DNA from: Sycobia sp. Sy_11 | Taxonomy: Eukaryota; Arthropoda; Insecta; Hymenoptera; Epichrysomallidae | Assembly (NCBI GenBank): GCA_018907035.1 | Contig: JACCIC010000015.1 | Coordinates: 3,230,001-3,294,000, forward strand | Length of the DNA stretch: 64,000 nt | Direction of reading: 5' to 3' | Shown: positions 47,641-58,599 of the stretch, one piece after another | Numbering within the stretch: position 1 is the first letter of the stretch | Layout: every line of letters starts with the position of its first letter | Made by a program: the position numbers and the translations under genes | Notes under the pieces: generated by a model | Seen by the model: the letters and a program-made list of their open reading frames with translations, nothing else | The model's database searches: none | Told to the model about the DNA's origin: nothing

Positions 47641-48959
47641 TTTTCTGCCTGCCTACGTCTGTATAGATAAAAGAAGCCTGGCTCGATTTATTGGGCTATA
47701 TATATATACATATATTCGTTCATATAAAATGGCCATTGGTTGAAGGGATGATTCCGATATCTAGATGGAGCGTCTTGTTGCCGCAGGAAATACTGACGGT
47801 GCACCCTTCGATATTTCGCGAAACTCCATCAAAGAAAAATGCTACTTCGAGGGTGCTTAAACGTCGAGTTTCGTGGAGACACTGCCTCACATCCCCCCGT
47901 CGCTCGACCGCCCTCTCATATTTTCCCGAGCCACGCTTTCGGCTTAGGCAATTGATAGAGAATTGGGCGTCGATCGTCCGATGCTACTTTGAACCTTAGC
48001 TGGCCGTTAGGGTCCGAGGCATTTTGCGGACTTCCCCGTATTCTAGATATCAATTTTGGAGGGCTTCACGTTCGATTACCCATTGACCAATACTCGGATG
48101 TAAGATTTTCCCATTCGGCCTTGGAATAATTCTGTGAGCGATGAGCTTTTGACTGAAAATGATAAATTACTTTTTTCAATTGTGTCAGATGCAATCAGGT
48201 TAATATATATATTATAATCACTATGACTCTGTTCCAGTATCTACGTATTCCTGTGATCGGCTCAAAGTATCGACTGCAGTATTGAAATTCAAAAAAAATC
48301 GATTTACTTAAAAATTTTCTACATTAGATTAGAAAAAATTCTATATTATATTAGATTAGAGTGACCTGCTCAATTAGCTTACAAAATGGTTTGCAAATTT
48401 TGAACGGTAGAAATACACTATCGCGATTCAGACAAAGAATTCGAAGCATTCTTTTCAAAAAACGCATAAAAAGTGGAAAAAATTTTTGAAAATAATTTAT
48501 CTCAACAAATTGTAGACATCAGGTCCCAATGAAATATTATATGAACTCTCCTTTAGATAAACAAACCTGCGAATTTTAATTGAGTATCCATGTCTCTGAG
48601 AGTTTGCATAATAAAATGAAGGGATTTATGAAAGAAATTAATGAAATGAAGGGTATACAAATGACTAAATGAAAGGAACTTCATCGGATGTCAGTCTATC
48701 CATATACACAGATCAGCAAAGGCACGAATTCTAAGCGAATATCAAAATAGCTGAGTATCCAAGTAGTCAATCCCAAGTTGTAAGGGCCTTATCATATATC
48801 CACTTATATTAGTATCAAACTAAGCAAATAAATTAAAAATCCACCGGACATCATATCCGAGTATTTAATCTTCGAAAAATCTATACGAAAAACTACTGAA
48901 AATCTTATGTTCGATCGAAACCATCAAATAACGAGCGCACATCAAATTCCCGGCGGCAA
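47641..48959. other. Non-coding, GC-balanced then AT-rich
   Basis: A frame at 47691-47999 has no known family. 48318-48362 holds a small degenerate duplication of an ATTAGATTAGA unit. Confidence 0.5.
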
Positions 48960-49929
48960 TTCCATTAACCATCCGTTCGATCGAGCTGCGAAGAAAAAAA
49001 AAAAGAGAGAAAAAGGAATCCGATCGACGCGACTCGCGCTCTCCATCTTGATTGCCGACTCTTGAGCTGTGCCCTCGGCCGAGGAACGTGTCGACCCAGA
49101 AGAATTTAACGATTGTTGTAATTAAAATCGGCCCTGCCTCCGCGCCGTCAATTTACCGACAGCCCTCCCGTCGCGTCTATGCGCTCGCTCTAAGATTCGG
49201 CATCGTCCAATGCGCTTGCTTGTCGCTCTCCTCGTCAATTATCGGAACGCGGACTCGATTGCCGACGGACCGCGCTCTATATCGAGCCCTTCGCCCTGTA
49301 ATTTCACGCGCCTCGTCTGGCACCGGATTTTCGATAATTCGCCGAGCTGAAAAAAAATAAAAACAATAAACAAACAAACAATGCACAGGCTGGAACACCC
49401 GCGGCGCGTTAATCAGCGAGACGGTATAATGGCCGGGCAAGCGCGGCTAAATCGTTGAAAAGTAATGGGAAAGCGACGTTCGAGCAAGTTTTATGGCTTT
49501 TTTTCCTCTTCTTCCTTTGTTCCTTCTTCTCCGTTTGTGCTTTTTTTTGGCCAGTTTCGCGCAGACCTTTCGGCACCCTCTTTATTTTAGGGGGGCAGGG
49601 GAGGGGGGGGGGATTGCGCGTTTTTCCACTCCCGCCTCCTTTCGGCGTGCGCCCGATTGCGAGTTCGACGGTGGGTTGAAGTTTCGCGGCACGGGGAGAA
49701 TTGCGCGCTCGACGAGAAGCCGCGCAAAGTTCCGTCTCTTTCCATCGCTCTCTTGGCTCTCGCTCGATTTCCATCGCCTCTTCGACGGATTCGGCTGGGC
49801 TCGTTCGGCGCGCTGAAGAGCACTGGCTTTACATCGTGGAAAGGGGCCGCGATTGCCAGCAAGCAGATTAAATTACGGCCTTTCCACCAGCGTGCGAGAT
49901 GCGAGTCGCAAATTTTTGCCTTTGATCCT
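48960..49929. other. CpG-dense block
   Basis: Overlapping frames on both strands up to 121 codons, read as composition. Confidence 0.45.
49590..49612 (+). other. Strong G-quadruplex motif
   Basis: G6-CA-G4-A-G10 on the plus strand, with loops of one to two bases. Confidence 0.65.
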
Positions 49930-50768
49930 TTTCTAACATTTCACCGTGAAATGCAATTTTCCATGCATATAGTACTGATCGTCAGAAAAAAGCTTGTCGC
50001 AACGTCATGAAATTGTAAAAGCTGATGCCGATTAGGTTTTTCAAAAAATGATAATTTCTTTATTACGTAGATCATGAGGGATGTAAAAAAAATGGTATAT
50101 AATATAAAAATGTAATGAGAAGATTTTACAATTTAGATCCCCATTTGCTTCCTAATAAGTTATTGAGTGCAGAAATTCTGCATTAAAACGTATACAACGA
50201 GGATGTCCTGTTAATTATAATTATGAATTCTATCTAGATAGCTGTGGGGAAGGAAATAAAGCTCATTTCAATAATATCGTCAATTATCGCATCGGATTAC
50301 TGCAGTATCCCGATTAAATAGCGTAATTCCAGCGCGTAAACGCCGTACGGAAATTACAACGGTACTAATCAAATGTTCCTCGAACGTTTCAAAGGCGGCG
50401 AGATCTAAAGAGCGTCGTCGCTCGACGAGAAAATTGATTAAACGCCCAGTGATCGCGGCCCGTGCGCCAGCCGCGAAAAATCAAGAAGCGTAGCGGCGGC
50501 TAATCGAGTGAGCGAACCCGACGCGTTTGCGATACATTCGAAAGGCGCCCCATCGAGAGAAGATGAAATGCATCGACCGTGCGCGGAGTTAGGGGGAATG
50601 TGGGGGAGGGGAGGGATAGATAAAAGCTCGCCCGCGAAACTCTCCCTCTCTGTATTGGCTTCCGGTATTCCGTCACAGGGAGGGTGAGCGAGACAGGGAG
50701 AGACAGAGAGTAAACGGGGTCGACTTAATGAGGGTTATAGGGGCTCTCGCCGTCGAGCGCGGGCATTC

Positions 50769-50775
<7 letters not shown>
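49930..50775. other. Non-coding, AT-rich then CpG-dense
   Basis: No credible frame. GATAAAAGC near 50617 is a weak TATA-like string upstream of the GA/CT segment. Confidence 0.45.
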
Positions 50776-50803
<28 letters not shown>

Positions 50804-50874
50804 GCGCTCGAAACTCTCGACGAGCTTTTAGTAGCCCCGGACATCGCCGTCTACCTTTATCGACCTCTCTCTCT
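50776..50874. repeat. Facing GA and CT tracts
   Basis: A GA tract (50776-50803) and a shorter CT tract (50864-50874), spacer 60 bases. This is the third GA-then-CT pair in the window, and it ends eight bases before a perfect splice donor. Confidence 0.6.
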
Positions 50875-50880
50875 ATATAT

Positions 50881-50890
50881 AGGTAAGTAT
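50881..50890 (+). other. Near-perfect splice donor AG|GTAAGTAT
   Basis: The site matches the donor consensus from the AG through GTAAGT (GT at 50883-50884). Because CCTCTCTCTCTATATATAG precedes it, it could also act as an acceptor abutting a donor. On the simpler view it ends an untranslated first exon that starts near 50650. Confidence 0.35.
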
Positions 50891-51397
50891 CTAAATCGGC
50901 TACATCCATTTCGCTGCCCTCTACCCACCCCTCTCCATCCCCGTTCGTTCGTACACGAGGCGTGTCGCGCCGGCCAAAAGGGCCGAAATTGCAGCCCGCG
51001 GCACGCGACGAGGAGTTGCGGATCGGTACGAGAATGTATAGTGCAGTCGCGCAGCGTATTGGAGGAGGCGATTTCGATTGCTCGGCCTCGTCTCCTTTAT
51101 TGCCGCGATTTGGGCGTGTAACTGTCTGTGTATGTGTACGCGTGCGTGTCTGCATGTATTGCAAGTGGGTTGTCAAGTTCCTCAAGGGATGATATTGAAA
51201 GCGTTGGTCTTGTGCCCGTATGGGGGAGGGGGCGGGGATGGTCGAATGATGACCCACGGATCGCTTGCTATCGACTCGCGGACAGCACGATGAATGCGTT
51301 TCTCATACATTATTATTATTACGATCTATTGTGCGAATTGAACCGTTTCGTCATGATGGCTTGTGCCATACCGATCCGTTTAATCAGAGACTCGTGA

Positions 51398-51400
<3 letters not shown>
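50891..51400. other. CpG-dense non-coding stretch
   Basis: Overlapping short frames, none recognisable. Confidence 0.45.

Positions 51401-51434
<34 letters not shown>
51401..51434. repeat. (GA)n microsatellite
   Basis: About 17 GA units. On the minus strand this is a long pyrimidine tract of the kind that precedes acceptors. Confidence 0.96.
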
Positions 51435-51437
<3 letters not shown>

Positions 51438-52559
51438 AATGGTTTGTAGACTTTAATATTCGAATAAATAATTTATTATTTAGAGCAGCAAATAATGTTT
51501 TATTTAATATCATATATAAAATATGAATATTCCATTAAAGATTATAATACACTGCATATGAAAAAAGAATAGCAAGGGGATTTTACAGTGACTGGTTAAT
51601 CAATCGAGTGTATATGATTATATATAAGAAAAAAAAAATGTTTTACCATTTTTACGTTTTAATAGACCTTCATTTACTGTATTCTTGTATCGATTAATAC
51701 TGTCTTAAATTATTTTATTTATTTTATTAGCTATTTAATCAATTATCAAATATTTAACCATTTTCCTACATTCAAATACGTGATTTACATTAGAGACTTA
51801 GACATAATATATGATAATTAGATAATTAAATTTAGACATAATAATGAATTATTATTTATTTAACTTTTTATAACGTGAAGAGCACCTCATCAACTTACCT
51901 GACAAATTGAAATGATAATAATTGAGTGATATCCATACATTATTTTCTGCAACATACTTGAATAATCCATCGTATTAGATGTAAATAAATTCAAAAATAG
52001 CTTCATTTGCCAATTATTTTCAAGATAGAATGAGTAAATGACGGAGTATGTTAGATATATATATAGCGAAAATTAGTTTTCAACTGAATGTAATGAACTA
52101 TTTAAATATATTACGCAATATAATTTTATATGTATTGATATAACTTAAGCACCATTATCTTGAACTTTTAGATAAGCTTTCGACGATTCTGTTTATGATG
52201 TGCAAAAATAAATAAATATAAATCAATTCAGATGCTTCATTGTAATTATATTGATATGAATTGATCATATGCTATGCCTATTGTAGAAATTATGGCAAAG
52301 TATTAAATATTTTAGAATGGTATAATGATCTAAGTACACGATACTATTTAATCCAGCATTTAATTATAAATAAAGAGATGAAAGTCCATTTGAATGAAAA
52401 ATAATAACTTATTAATTTTATCTTAATATTTAATAAATATGCTCGATGTGGAAGCTTTACTCTTGCAAGTAAAACCGTAAGAAATGGATTCGAATACAGT
52501 TGCGGGAAAAATATCGAGTCTCGTAGTTGAAAGTCTTGCTAGAACATTTTTTGGCCCGC
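51435..52559. other. AT-rich non-coding stretch
   Basis: Empty apart from the minus-strand candidate microexon listed separately and a short direct repeat of TTAGACATAAT near 51797 and 51832. Confidence 0.5.
51899..51946 (-). other. Candidate 48-base microexon with a perfect donor
   Basis: The minus strand reads TTGCAG, then 48 bases, then CAG before GTAAGTTG, a perfect donor. The segment is open in phase 0 and contains ATG followed by YGYHSIIIISICQ, so it could start a signal peptide or be an internal microexon. The donor end is preceded by TCATTTCAATTTGTCAG and so also resembles an acceptor abutting a donor. The upstream acceptor is weak in pyrimidines. Confidence 0.22.
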
Positions 52560-53091
52560 GTGATCATAAAATATGATCTTAGGTCCCATCGCAGCAGCTG
52601 AGCACCCGCTCGGGCGCGAACTCGTCCGCGCATTACCGTTGGACTTTGGCTCGGGGTTACCAGTTGATGTAGCGCGAAAAATTGACGAGGTCGACGGGTG
52701 GCACACGGAAACGCTCCCTCCGCCGATCTCGGGCGAAAATGGATTATTTCCCGAACCTCCTCAATCCTGGGCGTACGTATACAGCGCGTAACGAGCGAAA
52801 GAAGAAGAAAAAAAAAAAAAGAAAAAAGAGGCGCTCGCTTCCGGGGAAATCCGCGGGAAAGCGAGGTCGGCTCGGTCGGAGGTAGAGAAGGAGCCTGGAA
52901 GTAGCTCGGGCTTTCAAGTAATTAGGGCACCTGGCCACAAGGCGCCCACCTAACTGCAGGGACCGCGCCCTCTTACTAATTTTCCCGTGTCAAGTGCGCC
53001 TTCTCCATATAGCGGCTTCTTCCTTCTTTATCGCCCCTCCTCCTACCCGACAACCTCCTTCTATATTCCACGCTTTTCCTCGAGCTTTTAG

Positions 53092-53096
<5 letters not shown>
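52560..53096. other. GC-rich block
   Basis: Frames of up to 72 codons in three overlapping phases, none known. An A run at about 52808 creates poly-Lys or poly-Phe translations. Confidence 0.45.

Positions 53097-53141
<45 letters not shown>
53097..53141. repeat. (TA)n microsatellite
   Basis: About 22 TA units. Confidence 0.97.
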
Positions 53142-53143
<2 letters not shown>

Positions 53144-54368
53144 TCTCCCCCCTCCTCCGCCCTTACGCCACTCTCGTTAAAATCTCTTATTCACTTACAG
53201 AGCTCCTTTCATCCCCGCCGGTTCTTGTTTGAGTACTTTCTGAAATGGTAATGGCTATTCAAGTTATAGTATACCGGTAGAATACGGATGAATCGATTTA
53301 GCATTTGATTTGACTCGGTTGCCTCGACATTTTCCTGGAGTCGTTACAGTGTCATCTAGTTTCAATGGATTCCACAGCGTATTGCTCCAAAGCGTAACGG
53401 TACTGTCGTGAAAAGAAGTGTAGATTTGCCCTGTAGGACAGATAAATTTTGTTTTTTTCCTCTTTTATAAAATTCGAGGTTCTAAATTTTCAGTGTAATT
53501 AATATTGCCGCATGGCCCGCAGCCAGATTGTTCATGGCCACATTGCCAGATGATTAACGATAAATTTTCTGAAACACCAGCTTTCCGTCAACAATTTACG
53601 AATGAATAAAAATCACCTATAGTGCTTCGTTATACGGATCCATTTCTTACTTCGGGCTAGGAATTATTAAGTTTTTACTTACTTTCTATTTAAATATTTC
53701 TACTATTGACGTAGATAACGAATTTCTAGCGGGGGGCGACAGATGAAATGAAACTTCTATGGAACTTCTATGAACTTCTATAAAGTTGTAGACGAGTAGT
53801 CGACTGGAGTAGTCGAGCCGAGTGTTGAATTTTGTTAGCGCCGATCCTTTGGAAATCTTGGGAAAATTGAGTAATCAAACATTGAGAGAACAGCATATGC
53901 CCTGGCTGTAAGGACAAAGAACTTTCGGCCTATTTTCCGAAGAACTTATCTGTTCATGTCTTAAGTTTTTTTATTGATCATTTTCTCAATTTTATCATTT
54001 TTCCAAGGATAGGGCCGTCAAATAGATTTTCAAACCATTAACGTGACACACACTTGCACAAATTTCGATATAAGAATTTTGAGTGATGCATTCATCTTCA
54101 GTAATACTATTCGCTCTATGTATAGGAACTATGTTATTTTAATAAACGCTTATAAATATTTATGTTATCGGTAAATTAGATGAAAATAGCCTCTTTTACT
54201 TCCAGTGACTCAGGCAGTTTGAGCAACAATCATTATCGGCTTTAGTATTTCTTGTATGTTGAACTGAATTGAATAAAATGAGAAAAAGTGGGGGTCTTTA
54301 TATAGTCGTCCTGCTCACACCGCAGTACATTTAACGTTTTAAGTTTTTTTTTTTTTGCTTCTTTTCAG
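53142..54368. other. AT-rich non-coding stretch
   Basis: No gene. Contains the tandem repeats at 53752-53816 and ends in the pyrimidine tract of the candidate exon at 54369. Confidence 0.5.
53752..53816. repeat. Two small tandem repeats
   Basis: Three copies of an AACTTCTATG unit (53752-53781) are followed closely by two copies of GAGTAGTCGA at 13-base spacing (53794-53803, 53807-53816). Confidence 0.8.
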
Positions 54369-54463
54369 AACGATCAACATACTCGCGCGCGAAGCGAGTC
54401 AAGCTCGGGAAAATAATGCGAACGACGCTCGTACGGCACGGATATCCCGGCGAATATCATCAG
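54369..54463 (+). other. Candidate exon with a GC-type donor
   Basis: Acceptor: a 13-base T run then GCTTCTTTTCAG (AG at 54367-54368), very strong. The 95-base CpG-rich segment ends in ATCATCAG before GCAAGT (GC at 54464-54465), the consensus for the rare GC-AG introns. Two frames are open: one gives TINILAREASQARENNANDA and on, the other VRHGYPGEYHQ in phase 0. Neither is recognised. The T run and CpG composition could produce this by chance. Confidence 0.25.
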
Positions 54464-54940
54464 GCAAGTTAGCGGCAGCGTTATCGGCGCAATTATTACA
54501 TCGCGCGACCGCTGAAATTCTCGCGGGGCGCAGGGCTTCTCACCCCTCCCGTCCCAGCCCACCGCCCAGTGCTCCCAACCCCGGCGATGCGCGCGATAAT
54601 CGCCCCCCCCCCTCGGCTCGCGCGCGCATACATATTAAACTGCCGCCGCGGGCGCGAGAGGATACGCGCGGGAGGGGAGGGCGGGGGCGATAATGCGCGG
54701 GTGCGTGAGTCACGAAGCGCGGGGCCCTCTTTCCTCGACGGCTGCCCCTCCCCCCTCCCCACGCCAGGCGAGGGTTTTCATTGCGCAGCGAGCAGCCGAG
54801 AGTCTGTCTTTTGATTGCGCGGCCTTCGCGATTCGCGGGATAACGATTGCCGGGCTCGCGTGAATGATGCGCGCGGAGAGGACCGAGTTCGTGGCACGGA
54901 CGATCTTGATTAAGGAGGTACTGACGGGTTAGAAGCTTGG
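54464..54940. other. CpG-dense block
   Basis: C and G runs, overlapping long frames on both strands, read as composition. Confidence 0.45.
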
Positions 54941-56148
54941 AGACGACATGGTGTTGACGTTGGATCGCGGTCGTTTTTTCGTTGGGCAAGAAGCTCATCA
55001 AAACTTGATGGAAACACTGTATACTTTTGAACAAGTGCGTTTGAGTATAAAAATGCATAATATTGCAATATCTCGATTTTCGTTTCTTCTTCAGCTTTGT
55101 ATGGGCTTATCAGTTTTGTTAATTGATCTTCTGTTCAAGTTAATTCGTTATTAATTCATTCGAATATTGTGTAATTATGCATTATATATTGTAAAAAAGA
55201 ACGTTTAAGTAGCACTTTGCGTGAAATCCTCATTTGGTATCTATAGAATTATAAATTATTAGATAATTTATGATAAACTACTACTTATCTGGCTTACATA
55301 AGGACGATATTTTTATCTACGCACATTACTCTATTGAAGGTCGTACAGTCATTTACAAGTATCTTGATTACATATTTTTCATTTTGAAATCCTCACTGAT
55401 ACTGTTATATATTTTAACAAATTTGGCACATTGCAATCAAATGCGATACAGAATATCAATATAAGACGATCCTACATTCGCAAAATAATAAATACCTTCT
55501 GCAGATCGCTTTATTAAATTATAACATCTGAGCAGTATTACTTATTATTTATCAATAAAAACTTATTTACACATTGATTTAACTTTAACTTATATTTGTC
55601 TAATTTGCACATTTTTCAATTTACTTTTAATAATAAAATAATGATAATTAAGTCACTGTTATGTCCCTTCTTCCCGGGTAGTCGGATAGGATTAATCTCA
55701 AGAAAACGCTCTTAATGCGGATTTTAAATCCAAGATTCAAATAATCTACTCTGGCAATCTAGAAAAACGTCTTGGTTGCTTCCTATCAGAAAAATGTATA
55801 AAATTTGGTTTGTAAAATGTTGTGGCTCGTACGTAATATTACAATAGATAACTGTATGTATTAAGACATATTAAAGTTCATTAAGAAATATCGAACGACG
55901 TTAAATTAAATTTTAGAATCGCCTATCGAAAGTTAGCTTGATGACAAGTAGTATTATTCCTTACAGTCTCTGCAAATCTTGTTTAAATAATTTCCCATTA
56001 TTTCACTTGTATTATTGGCATCCTCGCAATTTATCCTCGAGCTTTTTAATAACAATTTTTCGTAATTTCTTCCGTAGTAAAACCAGGCTTCGCCGCTTGG
56101 TCTTGCGGACTGCGCATCGCTAATTCCCTGCGTATCTCGCTTCGCGAT
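54941..56148. other. AT-rich non-coding stretch
   Basis: A good acceptor string (TTTCTTCTTCAG, AG at 55093-55094) is followed by 18 open codons and a stop. Not called. Confidence 0.45.
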
Positions 56149-56403
56149 TCAGAATAATCTCTCGTCTAACAGGATTCTAAATATTTCAACAATGATTGAG
56201 AATGCGCTCCAGTTATACATTGATAATCGAGCCGCGCGATGAAGTAAGGAAGCGGTTGGATGATTTATAACAGTCCAGGGTAAATTCACGAAGATTTGTT
56301 TCACAGCCCGCTCGTGCATCCTTAATGCGGTGATTACTTTAGAATGTAAACCGCTGGGACAATGATACTTTAAGACTGCCTCGTCCTGCATTACGCCTAT
56401 CAA
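56149..56403 (-). other. Unrecognised frame, faintly odorant-receptor-like
   Basis: The minus strand is open over about 106 codons (no ATG at its start). It reads KYHCPSGLHSKVITALRMHE then RAVKQIF, and ends in a hydrophobic segment (FSIIVEIFRILL). The pattern Lys-Val/Ile...Ala-Leu/Val..His-x-Arg-Ala resembles a stretch common in hymenopteran odorant receptors, but the spacing to the next hydrophobic segment is too long and the rest does not fit. At best an eroded fragment. Confidence 0.1.
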
Positions 56404-56783
56404 GATTTGAAAAATTACGGTAAAGTTACCAATTTTTCGAGTTAAATTTGGAACTACTTTTCCTAACTGAATCTAGATAATAAATGGATACCATATTCGA
56501 ATTATCATCGTCAAGATGTTTTCTTCGAATAATCTTGCCTCTGCAATTCTTACAGCAAAAATTTCGACATCACTTTGTCACTAGACGCTACAGAAAAAGC
56601 GCGGAAAGGCAAAGAAATCGATATAGAGCCATCCGAACGAGTCTCGAAATCACGGCTTTGACCTCCTTTCTTGCGCCTTATTTGTTATAGCCAATTGAGA
56701 GAGCATAAGTGTGCGTATGTACGCCCGCGCGCGGGCTGCAGTACTGCAAGCTCGGAGGAAAAAGGCGAAACGAGATTTACGGC

Positions 56784-56804
56784 GGGAAGGGGGGGGGGGT
56801 AGGG
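56784..56804 (+). other. G-quadruplex motif
   Basis: G3-AA-G11-TA-G3 on the plus strand. Confidence 0.6.
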
Positions 56805-58060
56805 ACTAAAAGCCCGAAAGGGTCCGCGCGCGATCGAGGAAGGGTCTTTTTCTGTCGGGCGACCAAAAACGGATATCGGAGATTTGAACGTCGCAGGCGC
56901 AGCGGCAATGGAGGAAGCCCCGCGCGAAAGTACGCTGGATTCTTTCCAGATTCTATTTCGGCGTCCGTAATAACGGATGCCAGCGCCGCACGTCCACGGG
57001 AATGAAGGAGAGGTCGCCGAGGCTGCGGGGGTTATTCGGTCCTGCGTCGCGTTTAAAGGGCGATAGAGCACGCGGATAACGCGTTAAAGCGGATGCGCGA
57101 TATGCTCGCGGAATTATGCGCAAGGACAGTTGTGAGTTCTCGAAAACGTACCTCGGCCGTTTTCCAAAAAAAAAAAAAACATTCCAACGGCTCTCTACCC
57201 AATGCCGCGACTCTTTCCGTAATTCCAAAGTCGGAAGGTTGGATATTTGATTCATGAATATGATAAGAGAACGGATAGCCGTACATTTGTTTAAAGCGGC
57301 CATTCGTATGCTTCAAAGCCGTGTCTTCGAAAAGTGTATATGTGCGCGAATGGTGGAAGTTTCGAATATGGAACGGACGAGAGTCCTTTAGCATTATATT
57401 CCTATCAAATACAAATATTCCATGAATATCTTATATATTTCCAAATATATGTATATATGTATATGCATGCACATGTCCAAAATCCGTAAAGGGACGTGGT
57501 TTACCATTTCATTTATTATTAGGCTCGATGTTAGGTCGCTGGTAAAAACGGCATCAAATCCCCATTGCAGGGCTGTGTGCCGTTAAATTTGAAAAACTAA
57601 AATTTACCACCGCGTCCGCTAAGCCAACGGGTCTGAACGCTCTCTTTACGCCCGTACTCGAAAGAAATGGCCGCCATAAAAGTTACCCTCCCCCCTCCCC
57701 CCTCCATGTGCCGTGCGCCATAGAGGAAGCAATAACGGGAAGACAGAAAGGGTATCTGGTTATGAGCGTTCAAAGAGAATTAGAACGTACGGAGGCTTGG
57801 GGCGCGGGAGGCGGGGTGAAGAAGGGCGTAAACGTGGCTCTAAAAGCTTTATCGAAGCCCGTTTCGAGCCGGTGGCTCTCGCAACGCCAGTCTAAGAAAT
57901 AACGGTCGCGCGGCAGTGTTTTCGCGCCCCCTGTGTTTCTCAGACACGATCCCGTGGCCGCTTGCCAGTGCGATGAGGAATCGAATCGATTTTCCTTTCT
58001 GGCGCGTCCAGTTTCTCCAAGATTCTTCTGCCCCCTCCCCTCCAAGACATATCCCGTGGG
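56805..58060. other. GC-rich blocks with C runs
   Basis: CpG-dense at 56700-57080 and 57600-58060, mixed between. Overlapping frames on both strands are not credible as genes. C3-T-C6-T-C6 near 57685-57702 could form a minus-strand quadruplex. Confidence 0.45.
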
Positions 58061-58599
58061 GATATTCGGCAAGGAATAATCCTTTGTATTCTTTTCGCCG
58101 CATTCGAGTTGATCTTGTATTTGTAGAAGAACGGGATATTGAAACGTGGTAAATTATGGGCCGTCATATCGACAAGGTTGTGACGTTTAATCGTATGTTT
58201 CAAAATATAGTTTTACTACATAAATGAGATTTAGACTGAGATGATCAAGTTAACTTCTTAAAAAAAACAATTGTTTGTATATGGGAAATTATTGTGAAAA
58301 TCCGACACTGACGCTATTTAGAGACCACATTCAACGAATTCTTAAAAAACTAGCCGCGTTACATACTTATCGACCATGTCTTGGTATCTTAAAGACGAAT
58401 TTATTTTATGCAGATGAAAACTACGAGTGACCTAAATAAAAGGATTTGGACTAATCATTCCCGATTTGCATAGCAATCGTCGTATCAGAATAGGTCCATC
58501 AGTATGATAATGTCTTGCGTGAAAAGCATACATATTAAGTGTACTAGAAACAGCTTATTATTCGCTTGGTTCAGATTCCAGCGGGATTATAGCCGAGGG
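58061..58599. other. AT-rich non-coding stretch
   Basis: Nothing of note is seen. Confidence 0.55.

Noticed and set aside
51695..51704. TAATACTGTC, the seed end of miR-8
   Set aside because: The match stops after ten bases and no complementary star arm lies within a hairpin distance.
52573..52791. 72-codon frame starting MILGPIAAAEHPLGRELVRA
   Set aside because: Reads well, but two other phases are also open here and there is no splice or promoter support.
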